From Dictyostelium firmibasis (lineage: Eukaryota > Evosea > Eumycetozoa > Dictyosteliales > Dictyosteliaceae), in contig CM069769.1 in assembly GCA_036169595.1 (NCBI GenBank), forward strand, positions 1,040,001-1,104,000: a stretch of 64,000 nt of DNA, read 5' to 3'. The position numbers were made by a program, and so were the translations under genes. Position 1 is the first letter of the stretch. Each line of letters begins with the position of its first letter. Shown piece after piece: positions 42,001 through 55,810 of this stretch. The notes beneath the pieces are model-generated. The model saw nothing but the letters and a program-made list of their open reading frames with translations, was not told where the DNA came from and ran no database searches.

Positions 42001-44871
42001 TGATGTTGAAGTAAGTTTGTGGAAAGATAAATCGATGTTTTGTGGGTATTTGTATTTGGTGACAGTTGAACTTTCTAGACGATTTGAAATTTCGATAAGA
42101 TCATTGGTGATAGTTAAAAAGTCATTGATTGAGTTCTTTTCTTTATTTAAACCATTGTTGCCATATGTACAAAGATTATCATGTGTGATTGCATTGATAT
42201 ATGGTGATATAGATGTTTGTGGTTTACCTGTTAATAACATTTTGTAAATTTGACCGCCCATCCAATCATCGTATGCTTTATCGTTTGAAACCCAAGTATC
42301 TTTAAATATTTGAAGTAATCTTTGTGCACCTGTACCATAGTTGTTGATTTCAGTGAAGCAAACACCTAAATTTAAAAGAACGCTAACTATGTTGGTAGAG
42401 ACCAAACCGCCTGGTGCTGTACAACTGTATGAACATGGATTTCCAAAGGCTGGTAATACTGGTGCATAATTAATTGGGCATGCATACTTGGTTTTAATTT
42501 GAATTATGTATTGGCATGCCCAATTGTTGGCAACTTCAGAAGCACTAACCACAGTGTATGTAGCTGTTGGATCACATGTCATTTCTAAAATGTTTGTTCT
42601 TTGGTATCTTGAACCTTGGCATACTCTTGTTGTGCTATAGGGTGTAGTATGATGTATTTGTATACCATTGTTTATTGGATTCATTGTTGTATTTTTTAAA
42701 CTACCGGCATGAATTACAAGACCATCAATATATTGGCAAGCTTGATAATCAACACCAGGAATTGCACTTGTTTGGTTCGTACAATAATTAACAGTATTAC
42801 CGATACTGTAATAAAGCTTTTAAAAAATAAGAAGAAGAAAAAAAGGTTAGTTTGTTTTTTTTTTTTTCATTAAAATTTAATTATTTAAATTATTTTTTAC
42901 TCTATATGTGGTTCCACTAACTGGAATATCGGCTATTTTTGGATTATCCTTGGTTCTGTTAAGTTTAATGGTTTTGGTTATTATTAATATAAATTGTTGT
43001 TGTTATTATTATAAAATTGAAAAACTTACGTTTTTATAGGTGTAATATCATAATATTTATGGCTCATTCCATTGTAATAGATTGTTGATTCACAAACATA
43101 TTTTGTTTTGATTGTTACTGTGTAAGTGCATATTGGTGATTCTATAGTTGAAACTATTTGGTAATGTTGACTTTCATCGCAAGTTAAAAGAATAATAAAA
43201 TTTCTATAAGAATTACCTGTGCAAATTGTTGCAGATGGTGAATATTCAATTTTGACTTGATTATAATCGAATGTTACTTTTTGACCTAAACTTGATTGAG
43301 CGAGTGGAGTGTAACTATTACTTCTTGGGTCATATTGACAAGCAAAATGAAAACTTTGATCATTCAACCCATCACTACAAAGTTGTGCTCTATTACCAAT
43401 ATTAAAAACGATATCATATTGATATCCACTAGTGGTATGAGATCCTGTGTAGTTTCTTGTTGAATCCCTGAAAATTTATATTTTATGTAAAATTAATAAT
43501 TGTTATTGTTATTGAAGGGTGTGAGTTTAATATTAAAAAACCAATACATACAACATTAATGGTGAAAGATCATAGTATTGTGATTCTTTGAATAAACGTA
43601 ATGTTGGACATGCATATTTTGTATACACTTTAACTTGATAAATACATTGTGATTCAATGATAAATTTATCGACATAGTACTCGGTGGATGGATCACAAAC
43701 TAAAATATACTTTGATGAATATTTGTTACCATTTGTGGGGCATTCTGAAAAACCTGTTGTTGAACTATAAATTATTACTATTGTATTATTTATGAATGTA
43801 ATGGTTCTAGGTTGACTGATAGATCCTAACATTACTGATTTTGGTGTTGTTGCATATCTTGAATCAAGATTATAATCGATTGCTTTGTTGGCAACTGTTA
43901 AAATACATGATTGATAACTTAATGTTGTTGTACCAAAACTACTACATCTTTTTACATTTCCAAATAAATTGAAAAGAATATCTTTACTTTGATCATTGTT
44001 GGTGATTTGGTATGATGTGCTTTCTAATCTGTTAAATTTAAATAATGTAAGATAATTTGAAAAAAAAAAAAAACAGGTCAAAATAACATATTTTATAGGA
44101 ATTGGCAAAAAAAAAAAAAAAAATAAAATATAAAAAAAAAAAAAAAAATTTGTGTTATATTTTATTTTTTTACAAGTTTGTGAAAAAAAAAAAATAATAA
44201 AATTATAAAAAATAAAAATTAAAAAAAATAAAAAAAAAAAAAAAATTTAAAACTTACAACTTCATTGGTGTAAAATCATATAAGAGACCTTGATTAAATA
44301 ATATTCCTTCATTTTTACAAACATATGATGATTTAATGTAAATAGTGTGTTCACATAATACTCTTTGATTATTAGTGCTTGTAAGAGTAAAAACAGAAGT
44401 TGGATCACAAGTTATCACTAAAATCATAGTTCTACGATTACCATTACCAGGACAAGTTGTTGAAGGTAAAAGAGTTGATTGATATTTAATAGTAATACCA
44501 TTTTCTCTAAATGTGACGAAATGTGGTTCATTGAGTGAACCAACTGAATTTTTAGTTGAAAAAATGGTTCCTGTTGAATAACCATCTGGATTCATATGGT
44601 CATTAAAACATGGATTAAAATAAATATCATAATTTGTCTGTATTCCACCTGTAAGTTCTTTTGTAAATTCTGCAAGATAAGCACCTGAATGATCGGGACG
44701 GGATATTGGTCTTAAATCATAAAAATCATTATTTCCAAAATCATAAAAAACACATGATGATAATGTACCATTTGTTGACCAATTTCTTGTATCAAATGTG
44801 TGACTACCAACTGTAAAATAAATATAATATAAAATGAATAATAAAATCGATATTATTATTTTTAATTTCAT
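39022..44871 (-). CDS. MRH-TIG array copy E, with extended C-terminus
   Basis: Exons 44871-44258, 44028-43552, 43467-43030, 42955-42901, 42816-40357, 40281-39266 and 39175-39022 join in phase to 1,737 residues. Domain order equals copy A. It is the most diverged copy: the signal peptide has an added Leu-Lys, the MRH1 loops differ, MRH3 ends NGMSHKYYDITPIKT, and intron 4 has a weaker donor (GTAAAA). The MRH4 start resembles copy B. The last exon has one extra T in a T run (39117-39123) relative to B, which shifts the usual stop and adds 32 residues (KMKIFQNNKINK to IGDTNKKK). All other frames are open. Confidence 0.8.
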
Positions 44872-44949
44872 TTTTTTTTTTTTTTTTTTTTTATTTAAAT
44901 GGTCTAATTTTGAAATGGTTTTTTATTTCTATGGTTTTTCATTTCTATC

Positions 44950-44986
<37 letters not shown>

Positions 44987-45210
44987 TTTTTTTTTTTTTG
45001 CACTTTCTCTCGTTCGTACAATTTTAAACGAGCTCATTTCGTAAAATAAAAAAAAAATCTTTAATTTTCAAAAACAAAAAAAATAAAAAACATTTGATTT
45101 AAATTTATATTCAACAAATATCTTAAGTGTATTTTTTTAAAAAATTTCAAATAAAATAAGGTTTTTTTTTTTTATATTTTGAAATCGTTTTGTGATTTTT
45201 TTTTTAACGG
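44872..45210. promoter_or_regulatory. 5' flank of copy E
   Basis: Long T runs dominate. A less AT-rich patch at 45001-45044 holds CTCGTT...AACGAG (45009-45032), an imperfectly spaced inverted repeat that may be part of the promoter. It does not resemble the B-C-D promoter block. Confidence 0.35.
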
Positions 45211-45525
45211 GTGACAGTTTTAGTGATAACTTGTGATCTAACTTCTGTTTTTACTGTTACAAGCACTAATAATCAAAGAGTATTATGTGAACACACTATT
45301 TACATTAAATCAGCATTCGTTTGTAAAAATAGAGGAATATTATTTAATCAAAGTCTCTTATATGATTTTTTTTATAATTTTATATTTTATTTTTATTTTT
45401 TTTATATTTTATTTTTTTTTTTTTTATATTTTATTTTTTTTTTTTTTGCCAATTCCTATAAAATATGTTATTTTGACCTGTTTTTTTTTTTCAAATTATC
45501 TTATTTTTTTTTGGGATAAAAAAAA
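45211..45525 (+). pseudogene. Inverted fragment of the MRH1 exon and intron 1
   Basis: The plus strand reads LVITCDLTSVFTVTSTNNQR to NQSLLYDF, the end of MRH1, and continues into sequence matching intron 1 of copy E (CCAATTCCTATAAAATATGT..TTGACCTG, E at 44046-44106 in reverse). It is thus an inverted, slightly diverged duplicate of E's 5' region, about 1.2 kb away. Confidence 0.8.
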
Positions 45526-45639
45526 AGAATAGTTTGAACTTTTTTTATTTTTTTTTTAAAAAGTATTTTTTTATTTTTTTTTATCTTTTTTTTTTTATAA
45601 GATAAAAAATGGATAGTATTTATGTAAAAAAACAAATTT

Positions 45640-48660
<3,021 letters not shown>

Positions 48661-48670
48661 CGAACAACAA

Positions 48671-49026
48671 ATAATTGGTTTTATTAAAATAAATATTCTT
48701 TTTTTTTTTTAAAAAATTTTTTAAAAACTTTTTTTTTTTTATTTTTTACCATTTATTGTTTTATTTTTCACCAAATTTAATTATTCAGTTTTTTTTTTTT
48801 TTAGTTTGTATATCATTTTAATATTTAATTCCCAAAGGAAATTTTTACAAAAATTTCAAGACCCAATGGTTTTTTTTTTTTTTTTTTTTTAAAAAATTAA
48901 TTAGACTTCCTCACAAACATTTTAAACCTTTAAAAATGAAAAATAAAAAAGGAAATTCAATATGAATTGAGATTATATTCATTCCTCTATAAATTGGGAT
49001 CCAAATTTTAAAAAAAAGTTGTTTTG

Positions 49027-49075
<49 letters not shown>

Positions 49076-49082
49076 TTAATTT

Positions 49083-49126
<44 letters not shown>

Positions 49127-49416
49127 TAAAAAAAAGAATCTTGATAACAAAAATTGTGTTGATTATATAATAAAACTAATAGAAATATTTTTTGTTCGTT
49201 TTTTATACATTTTTTTATTTGTTTGATTATTTATTTGTATTATAATTATATATTTTTTTAAAATTTTTTGAAAAAAAAAACAAACCGATTTTGTTGATCT
49301 TGTAATTTAAATTTGTATTATAAAAAAAGAAAAGAGGGCTAAAGAATCTTAAGAAAAGAAAAGAAAAGAAAAGAAAAGAAAAGAAAAGAAAAGAAAAGAA
49401 AAGAAAAGAAAGAAAA
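48671..49416. promoter_or_regulatory. Intergenic with A runs; promoter of the Afi1-like gene
   Basis: Two A runs of about 40 bases (49030-49072 and 49090-49122) and T runs fill most of the gap. The last 60 bases before the ATG (49351-49411) are a tandem AAGAA pentamer repeat, so the 5' UTR is probably purine-only. Confidence 0.6.
49351..49411 (+). repeat. AAGAA pentamer tandem repeat in 5' UTR
   Basis: About twelve AAGAA units run right up to the start codon of the Afi1-like gene. Confidence 0.9.
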
Positions 49417-52203
49417 ATGTCTAGTATTAATGGAAGATCATCACCATCATCAACATCACAATCACCATTATCTCCCAATCTAGCACAACCAAATATAACA
49501 GTGACATCCAACACAATATCAGGAGCTGCAGCTACCAACACAACAACCCCAACCCCAACAATCGCAACAACAAACAATGGTACACCAATTCAAGGCACAT
49601 TATCAACTTCAGTGATCAATACAGTTAATGCAGCAACAGCAGTAGCAGCAGCAGCAGTAGCAACAGCAGCAGGTAATGGAAGTGGACAAAACTCACTATT
49701 AAATGGTGGTAGTAAATCAAAAAAATTAGTAGAATTTATATTATTAGCTGAATTTGATATTCTACAGGGCAGTAAGGTGAAATATCAATATCCTTATCCA
49801 ATTGCAACCGGTGAAATGGAGTTAATGTTATCGGAGTATATGTTACCAGATGGTGCACATAAAAGAAATGACGACTGGACAGTCTTCTTTTTAAACAGAC
49901 CAGTACCTGAAGGTGGTGCATTTACCGCTTCAAAATCACCAGAGAAATCTAAAAATAACAACAGCAACTCCTCTTCTTCTTCATCTCCTTCATCACCAAA
50001 CAATCAAAATAAATCGCCACAAATCGATAGTAAATCATTATCCTCATCGGAAAAACAAATTTCCCCACCAGTCGAAGCTTTCATCTATAGTTTCTCTGAA
50101 ACTGATGAAGAAAAAGGTTGGGTAATGTTAGACTCTGAAAAGTTAAAAGTTGAATTTTATCAATCTCATATTTTAATTGGTTCGCCCACAAGTGGTGTTT
50201 TTTCAACTAAAATGTAATTTTTTTTATTTGAGATATTTATTTTTTTTATTAGTTTCTAATTCTTTTTAAATTAAATATAGTCAAAAACATGCAGATTTAG
50301 AGTTTACACAACTTGAACCATTGTTTGATTGTGTTTTAACAGATTCAAGTACAGCATTGGGTATTAGATTTTTAGAGTTATCTGAAGAAAAGATATTTTT
50401 AGAACATCTCACAAGAATGATATCAGAGGTTCAAGCAGAACAACAAAATGGCAGTAACAAATCTGAATCACCTGAAACTTCACCAACTACCACCGCAACT
50501 ACTACAACTCCATCAACTATTGAAGAAAATATTAATATCGAACCAACTACAGCTACACCAACACCAAGCGAAATTATACAACCAACCACCACAACAACAA
50601 CATCACCATCACCATCAACGACTGAGGGCGAAAACACAACAAAAGATTCAAAAGATTCAAAAGATTCAAAAGATTCAAAAGATTCTCCAATCTCTGATTT
50701 GCCAGAGGATCAAAAATGTAAAGATTTCTTATATTGTCTTAGTTTTATGAATAATCAAAAAGATGATACAGTTAAAAGAGGTGCTGTAGTTAAATCAATG
50801 GCTATTTGTACCACTCATCCTTTCATTAGTATATTTAAAGTATGATAATCCTATTAGTAGTTTGTACCTTTTAATTACTTTTAAAATACTAATATTATTT
50901 TATACATTAGCCATTTATTGTATTAGCAATGCAAAAATATTTTAGTAATCCTTCATTGGATGTTATTGTTGAATTATATAATTCATTGAATAGTTTAGAT
51001 ATGACAACTGTACCACAATTAAACGATATTCAAAAACATATTTTACGTTCATCACCAGATCGTAATAAACATATTCATGCAACCACCATAACTTATCTAG
51101 GTAATAAAATGCCATTATATATTCCGATCACATATTTCCCTGATGAAGTTGGTGATGTAAGTAAAAAAAAAAAAAAGAAAAAAAAAAACAAAAAAAAAGA
51201 ATTAATACTAAAATAAATAATAAATTTTTAGTATAAGGTTATTGGATTAGTTCAAAAATTTGGTAATGATGTAATGAAAATATTTAATGGTGTATTATCA
51301 CAAAAGAGAATTATATTTTTAGGATATGGATGTGGAGCTGATGAAATTTGTAATTATGTATTAGCAGCATGTTCAATGGTTTGTCCACCATTGAAAGGAA
51401 CTAGGGAGAGATGTTTTCCAAACATTAATTTACATCATCAAATTTTAATCGACAAGTTACCACCAAGTACTGGTGTTATATTGGGTGTTTCGAACCCAGT
51501 GTTTGAAGAGCGTTCAGAATGGTGGGATATCCTTTGTAATATTGGCACTGGTAAGGTTATATTGAATCCATCGTTGATAACAGAGATTCCTGATAAATTC
51601 CAACAATACGATAATGATTTCATGGCAGAGGTAAACTATAATATCTCTGCTCACTATGGTGAGGACAAGATTAAATCCCTCTTCCAAGAGTACACTCAAC
51701 ACATAGTAGATATGGCATTGGATGAAGAGGAGTTTTTAGATGATCAACAACGTCAATTGGCAATCGATGCCAATCATCAACGTATTGAAGCTTGGACTAA
51801 AACAAAGACTTTCTCAACTTATCTCTTTGATAAAGAGAATACTAAACGTACAAGTGCAATTAGAGATCATACCATTCTCTCTTCTATTCGTAAACTTCGT
51901 AAGAAAAAACATATCCCAGAGAAAGAGGTCTTGAAAATCTATCACTCCTTTTTAAATTCAATTAAAACTGAAGAACAAGTAACAGAATTCCTCTCTTACC
52001 TTCCAAAATCTCATGGTGGTTTATTCCCTGTTGCTGTTGGTCTTTTCCATAAATCAGACGAAGTACGTTATGCAACTTGTCAACTCTTAAGAATATTAGA
52101 TAAATTCCAATCAGGTAATGCTTTCATCTCTGGTTTAAATCCTTTCTTAAAAACTTCTTATGAAAGAACTTTGAGAATTCAAGAATTATTACAATCAAAA
52201 TAA
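49417..52203 (+). CDS. Afi1/MesA-type DENN domain protein
   Basis: Exons 49417-50213, 50281-50839, 50911-51156 and 51232-52203 join in phase to 857 residues. Residues 1-105 are Ser/Thr/Ala-rich. The Afi1 docking-type motif follows: VEFILLAEFDILQGSKVKYQ, then LMLSEYMLPDGAHKRNDDWT and FFLNRP, matching the N-terminal DENN part of fungal Afi1/MesA. The rest of the DENN module is split by two low-complexity inserts (Ser/Asn and Thr/Pro/KDS repeats) and continues with KPFIVLAMQKYF, GVLSQKRIIFLGYG and NPVFEERSEWWDILCNI. The C-terminus is helical. In fungi Afi1 links Arf3 to polarised growth; DENN proteins usually act on Rab GTPases. A trafficking or polarity role is inferred. The splice I-QKHADLEF and F-KPFIVLAM junctions restore conserved sequence. 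Confidence 0.85.
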
Positions 52204-52361
52204 AAATTAAATTTAATAAATAATAAATAATAATAAAAATAAAAATAAAAATAAAAAAATAATGGAAAAAAAAAAAAGACAAAAAAAATAAGATAAAAAA
52301 AAAAAGTTAAATTTTAATAAATATATAATAATAACAAATATATTTTTAATTTAATTTTTAT

Positions 52362-53093
52362 TTAAAATATTAAATCTAAAATTGTATCTAATAATTCAGG
52401 ATTTAATTGGTCTCGATATTTAGTTTCAAATGATTTCCACTCAGCTTCAGAATAAAATGATTTAAATTTGATTTCAATTTTTCTCCATTTTTCTAAAGCC
52501 AACTCTTTTTTAATTTTAATTTCATTCTTTTTCATTTTAATTTTATCCTTAACCATTTCTTCTTTTAATTTTTCTTCAAACTTTTTCCATTTCTTTTTTT
52601 CTTTTTCCATTTCGTGTTTTAAATTGAAATCTTTTTTTATCTCTTTCCATGATAATCTATGTTTCTTTTTTTGATTACTAATATTATTATTAAAATGGTC
52701 GCTAAATTGATTTGAATTTGGAGATAAATTAAATTTCTCCAATTGAATTTGTGGATATTGTATTGGTAATTGTTGTATTGGTGATGTTTGATTTATAACA
52801 ATTGTTGTTGTACATATTATCGGTATTTGTATTGGTGATGGAGGTGTTCCAACACTACTATTAATGTTACTATTTAAATTATTAATATTCTGATTAATAT
52901 TATTTATTATATTATTATTAAAATTAAAATTATGTATGTTATTAAAACTTTTTGGTGAATGTATTGGAGAACTATTATTACTATTACAATTTAAAAATGG
53001 AGGTGGTGGATAGCTAACACTACAACATTCACTTAATAATGGTGGTGAAGTTGGATATAATATATAGTTATTATTAATTCTTGGTTGATACAT
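52362..53093 (-). CDS. Unrecognised protein with Asn-rich N-terminus and charged helix
   Basis: This single-exon gene encodes 243 residues. The first 140 are rich in Pro, Asn, Ser and Ile without a clear domain. Residues about 145-220 are very rich in Lys and Glu (KKKHRLSWKEIKKDFNLKHE, then WKKFEEKLKEEMVKD) and would form a long helix or coiled coil; the end reads FYSEAEWKSFETKYRDQLNP. No known family is recognised. It is tail-to-tail with the DENN gene, 158 bp apart. Its upstream region has ACTCACAC/CCACAC repeats (53420-53480). Confidence 0.7.
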   Translation of the reverse strand: MYQPRINNNYILYPTSPPLLSECCSVSYPPPPFLNCNSNNSSPIHSPKSFNNIHNFNFNNNIINNINQNINNLNSNINSSVGTPPSPIQIPIICTTTIVINQTSPIQQLPIQYPQIQLEKFNLSPNSNQFSDHFNNNISNQKKKHRLSWKEIKKDFNLKHEMEKEKKKWKKFEEKLKEEMVKDKIKMKKNEIKIKKELALEKWRKIEIKFKSFYSEAEWKSFETKYRDQLNPELLDTILDLIF

Positions 53094-54282
<1,189 letters not shown>

Positions 54283-54440
54283 TATAGTAAAAACAAATAA
54301 TTTTATTATTTGATTTATACATAAACACAACTTGTTTTCATAATAAATTAATGTAGCTTTTTTTGAAATCAAAACAAAAATTATTTATTTCCTTTTTTTT
54401 TTTTTTATTAATGTTCATTATATGATGCTTTTACATTTAT

Positions 54441-54483
54441 ATGAAAAAGTCAACAATCACATTATTAGGGAGAGATTTTCTTA
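54441..54483 (+). repeat. Direct repeat, first copy
   Basis: ATGAAAAAGTCAACAATCAC and the following bases through AGATTTTCTTA recur with few changes at 54728-54770. The unit appears to be part of two diverged copies of a longer sequence of about 100-140 bp. Confidence 0.75.
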
Positions 54484-54570
54484 ATATACAGTATTTCTTT
54501 GAAATTCTGTTTTTGATTATTATAAGAGTTGATATCATTGAATCTTTCTGGTTCTTTGGCTGTCGATATT

Positions 54571-54602
<32 letters not shown>

Positions 54603-54727
54603 ATTAATGATTATTGTATGACCTTAGTCTCAGCAATAATAAAGTTTATTTATTTATTAGGTTTTTTTTTTTTTTTTTAATTTTTTTTAAGTGATTGTTA
54701 TTTTTATCCTATGAAATTTTATTTTAT

Positions 54728-54770
54728 ATGAAAAAGTCAACCATCACATTATTAGGAGGTGATTTTCTAA
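54728..54770 (+). repeat. Direct repeat, second copy
   Basis: Second copy of the 54441 repeat (ATGAAAAAGTCAACCATCAC onward), 287 bp downstream in the same orientation. Confidence 0.75.
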
Positions 54771-54847
54771 GGTTACACTGTCTATGGCTTTGACTTGTAT
54801 TCCATAGACGAAGAAATTGGACAATATTTGACGGATAAAAAAAATAA

Positions 54848-54893
<46 letters not shown>

Positions 54894-55000
54894 TTATTGG
54901 GATTAGAATTTCTAATCACCATGTTTTTTTTTTTTTTTTTTTTTTTGTTGTTGTTTTTTTGGAAGTCGAGCTTTTTTCCAGTTGATTATGAGGTGTGTTA

Positions 55001-55094
55001 TTTATGACCACGTTATCTCGTGGTATGACCTAAGGCTCGAACCAAGGCCACGGAGACTGTGTGATTCAGCGCAGAACCACTACGTATAGCCTCC
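55001..55094 (-). repeat. tRNA-like tandem repeat, copy 1
   Basis: On the minus strand this unit has a B-box-like GGTTCGAGCC and a weaker A-box-like TATACGTAGTGG. It can form a 7 bp stem (GGAGGCT with AGTCTCC), an inner GGC/GCC stem around the B box, and an ACCACG...CGTGGT hairpin. It does not fold as a complete standard tRNA. It is a diverged copy of 55111-55208. Confidence 0.55.
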
Positions 55095-55110
55095 AATAAT
55101 GAGGGTTTAA

Positions 55111-55208
55111 TTATGACCACGTTACTTCGTGGTATGACCAAGACTCGATCCAAGGTCTTGACCACGGAGGCTTGTGATTCAGCGTGGAACCACTACGCTA
55201 AGCCCCCC
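55111..55208 (-). repeat. tRNA-like tandem repeat, copy 2
   Basis: On the minus strand it has TTAGCGTAGTGG, close to a Pol III A box, and about 60 bases later GGATCGAGTC, a B-box variant. The same three stems as copy 1 are present with compensating changes: GGGGGCTT with AAGCCTCC, AGAC with GTCT, and ACCACG with CGTGGT. It may be a tRNA-derived pseudogene or SINE-like unit. Confidence 0.55.
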
Positions 55209-55247
55209 GGTAAAAATAAAAAAAATTTAATTAGGATGTTGTAACCC

Positions 55248-55258
55248 GGAATCGAACC
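55248..55258 (-). promoter_or_regulatory. External B box downstream of tRNA-Asn
   Basis: GGTTCGATTCC on the minus strand is a full B-box match 31 nt past the tRNA 3' end. Dictyostelium tRNA genes are known often to carry an extra B box in the 3' flank, which is linked to targeting of TRE3-type retrotransposons. Confidence 0.65.
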
Positions 55259-55288
55259 ATTGCCCTAATTTCTGGGGTTTGAAATATT

Positions 55289-55361
55289 CGCCTAGACATG
55301 GGATCGAACCATGGACCTAGCGGTTAACAGCCGCTCGCTCTGCCTACTGAGCCATCCAGGC
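55289..55361 (-). tRNA. tRNA-Asn (GUU)
   Basis: The 73-base minus-strand sequence folds as a full cloverleaf. The acceptor stem is GCCTGGA with TCTAGGC (one G-T pair), followed by discriminator G. The D arm is GCTC...GAGC; the anticodon arm AGCGG-CTGTTAA-CCGCT places GTT; the T arm is CATGG-TTCGATC-CCATG. No intron is present. A box TGGCTCAGTAGG and B box GGTTCGATCCC are intact. No TRE retrotransposon is seen next to it. Confidence 0.95.
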
Positions 55362-55488
55362 ATTGGATATTTCCCTAAAAAAATTTGCTTAAAGTTGCCC
55401 TCAACCAATATCGAGACTAAATTATTTAACTTTATTAGTTATCCGGATTCTTTCCCAAAGAGAAACAGCAAAAACTGTAATATCCAAT
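55362..55488. other. Possible structured element upstream of tRNA-Asn
   Basis: A segment of 127 bases directly 5' of the tRNA is bounded by a perfect 10 bp inverted repeat, ATTGGATATT (55362-55371) and AATATCCAAT (55479-55488), and is less AT-rich than its surroundings. It could be a terminal-stem ncRNA or a small MITE-like insertion. No snoRNA box set was convincing. Confidence 0.35.
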
Positions 55489-55810
55489 TTAAAAAAAAAA
55501 AAGCCTTCAACATAAATTCTTAACAAGATATATCACATCTGCAGCTGGGTCAGGGCATATGTAATCTACTTGATTAACATTAAACTTTGAAATCAATATA
55601 CCAGTCTGTTAGATATGCAGAAACTCAATTATTTTAAATAATTGGATTTTTAATGTTGATTATTTTTCGGCTATAGAGGAAAGGAGATATTAAAACATAT
55701 GAAAATGATTCAATAATATAATTTATATAAATTTATAATATATATTATTTTTTTAAAAAAATTTTAATTTAAAAAAAAAAATATTTAATTTTATTATATT
55801 GTTGATTGAT
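55489..55810. other. Intergenic, tRNA side to alpha-glucosidase 3' end
   Basis: The segment 55530-55680 is moderately GC-containing (CATCTGCAGCTGGGTCAGGG) without an ORF or a recognised RNA. The rest is poly-A/T next to the alpha-glucosidase stop codon. Confidence 0.4.

Noticed and set aside
55001-55208. Calling the two tRNA-like repeats functional tRNA genes
   Set aside because: The anticodon arm and 3' acceptor strand do not pair as a standard cloverleaf; only A/B-box-like motifs and other stems are present.
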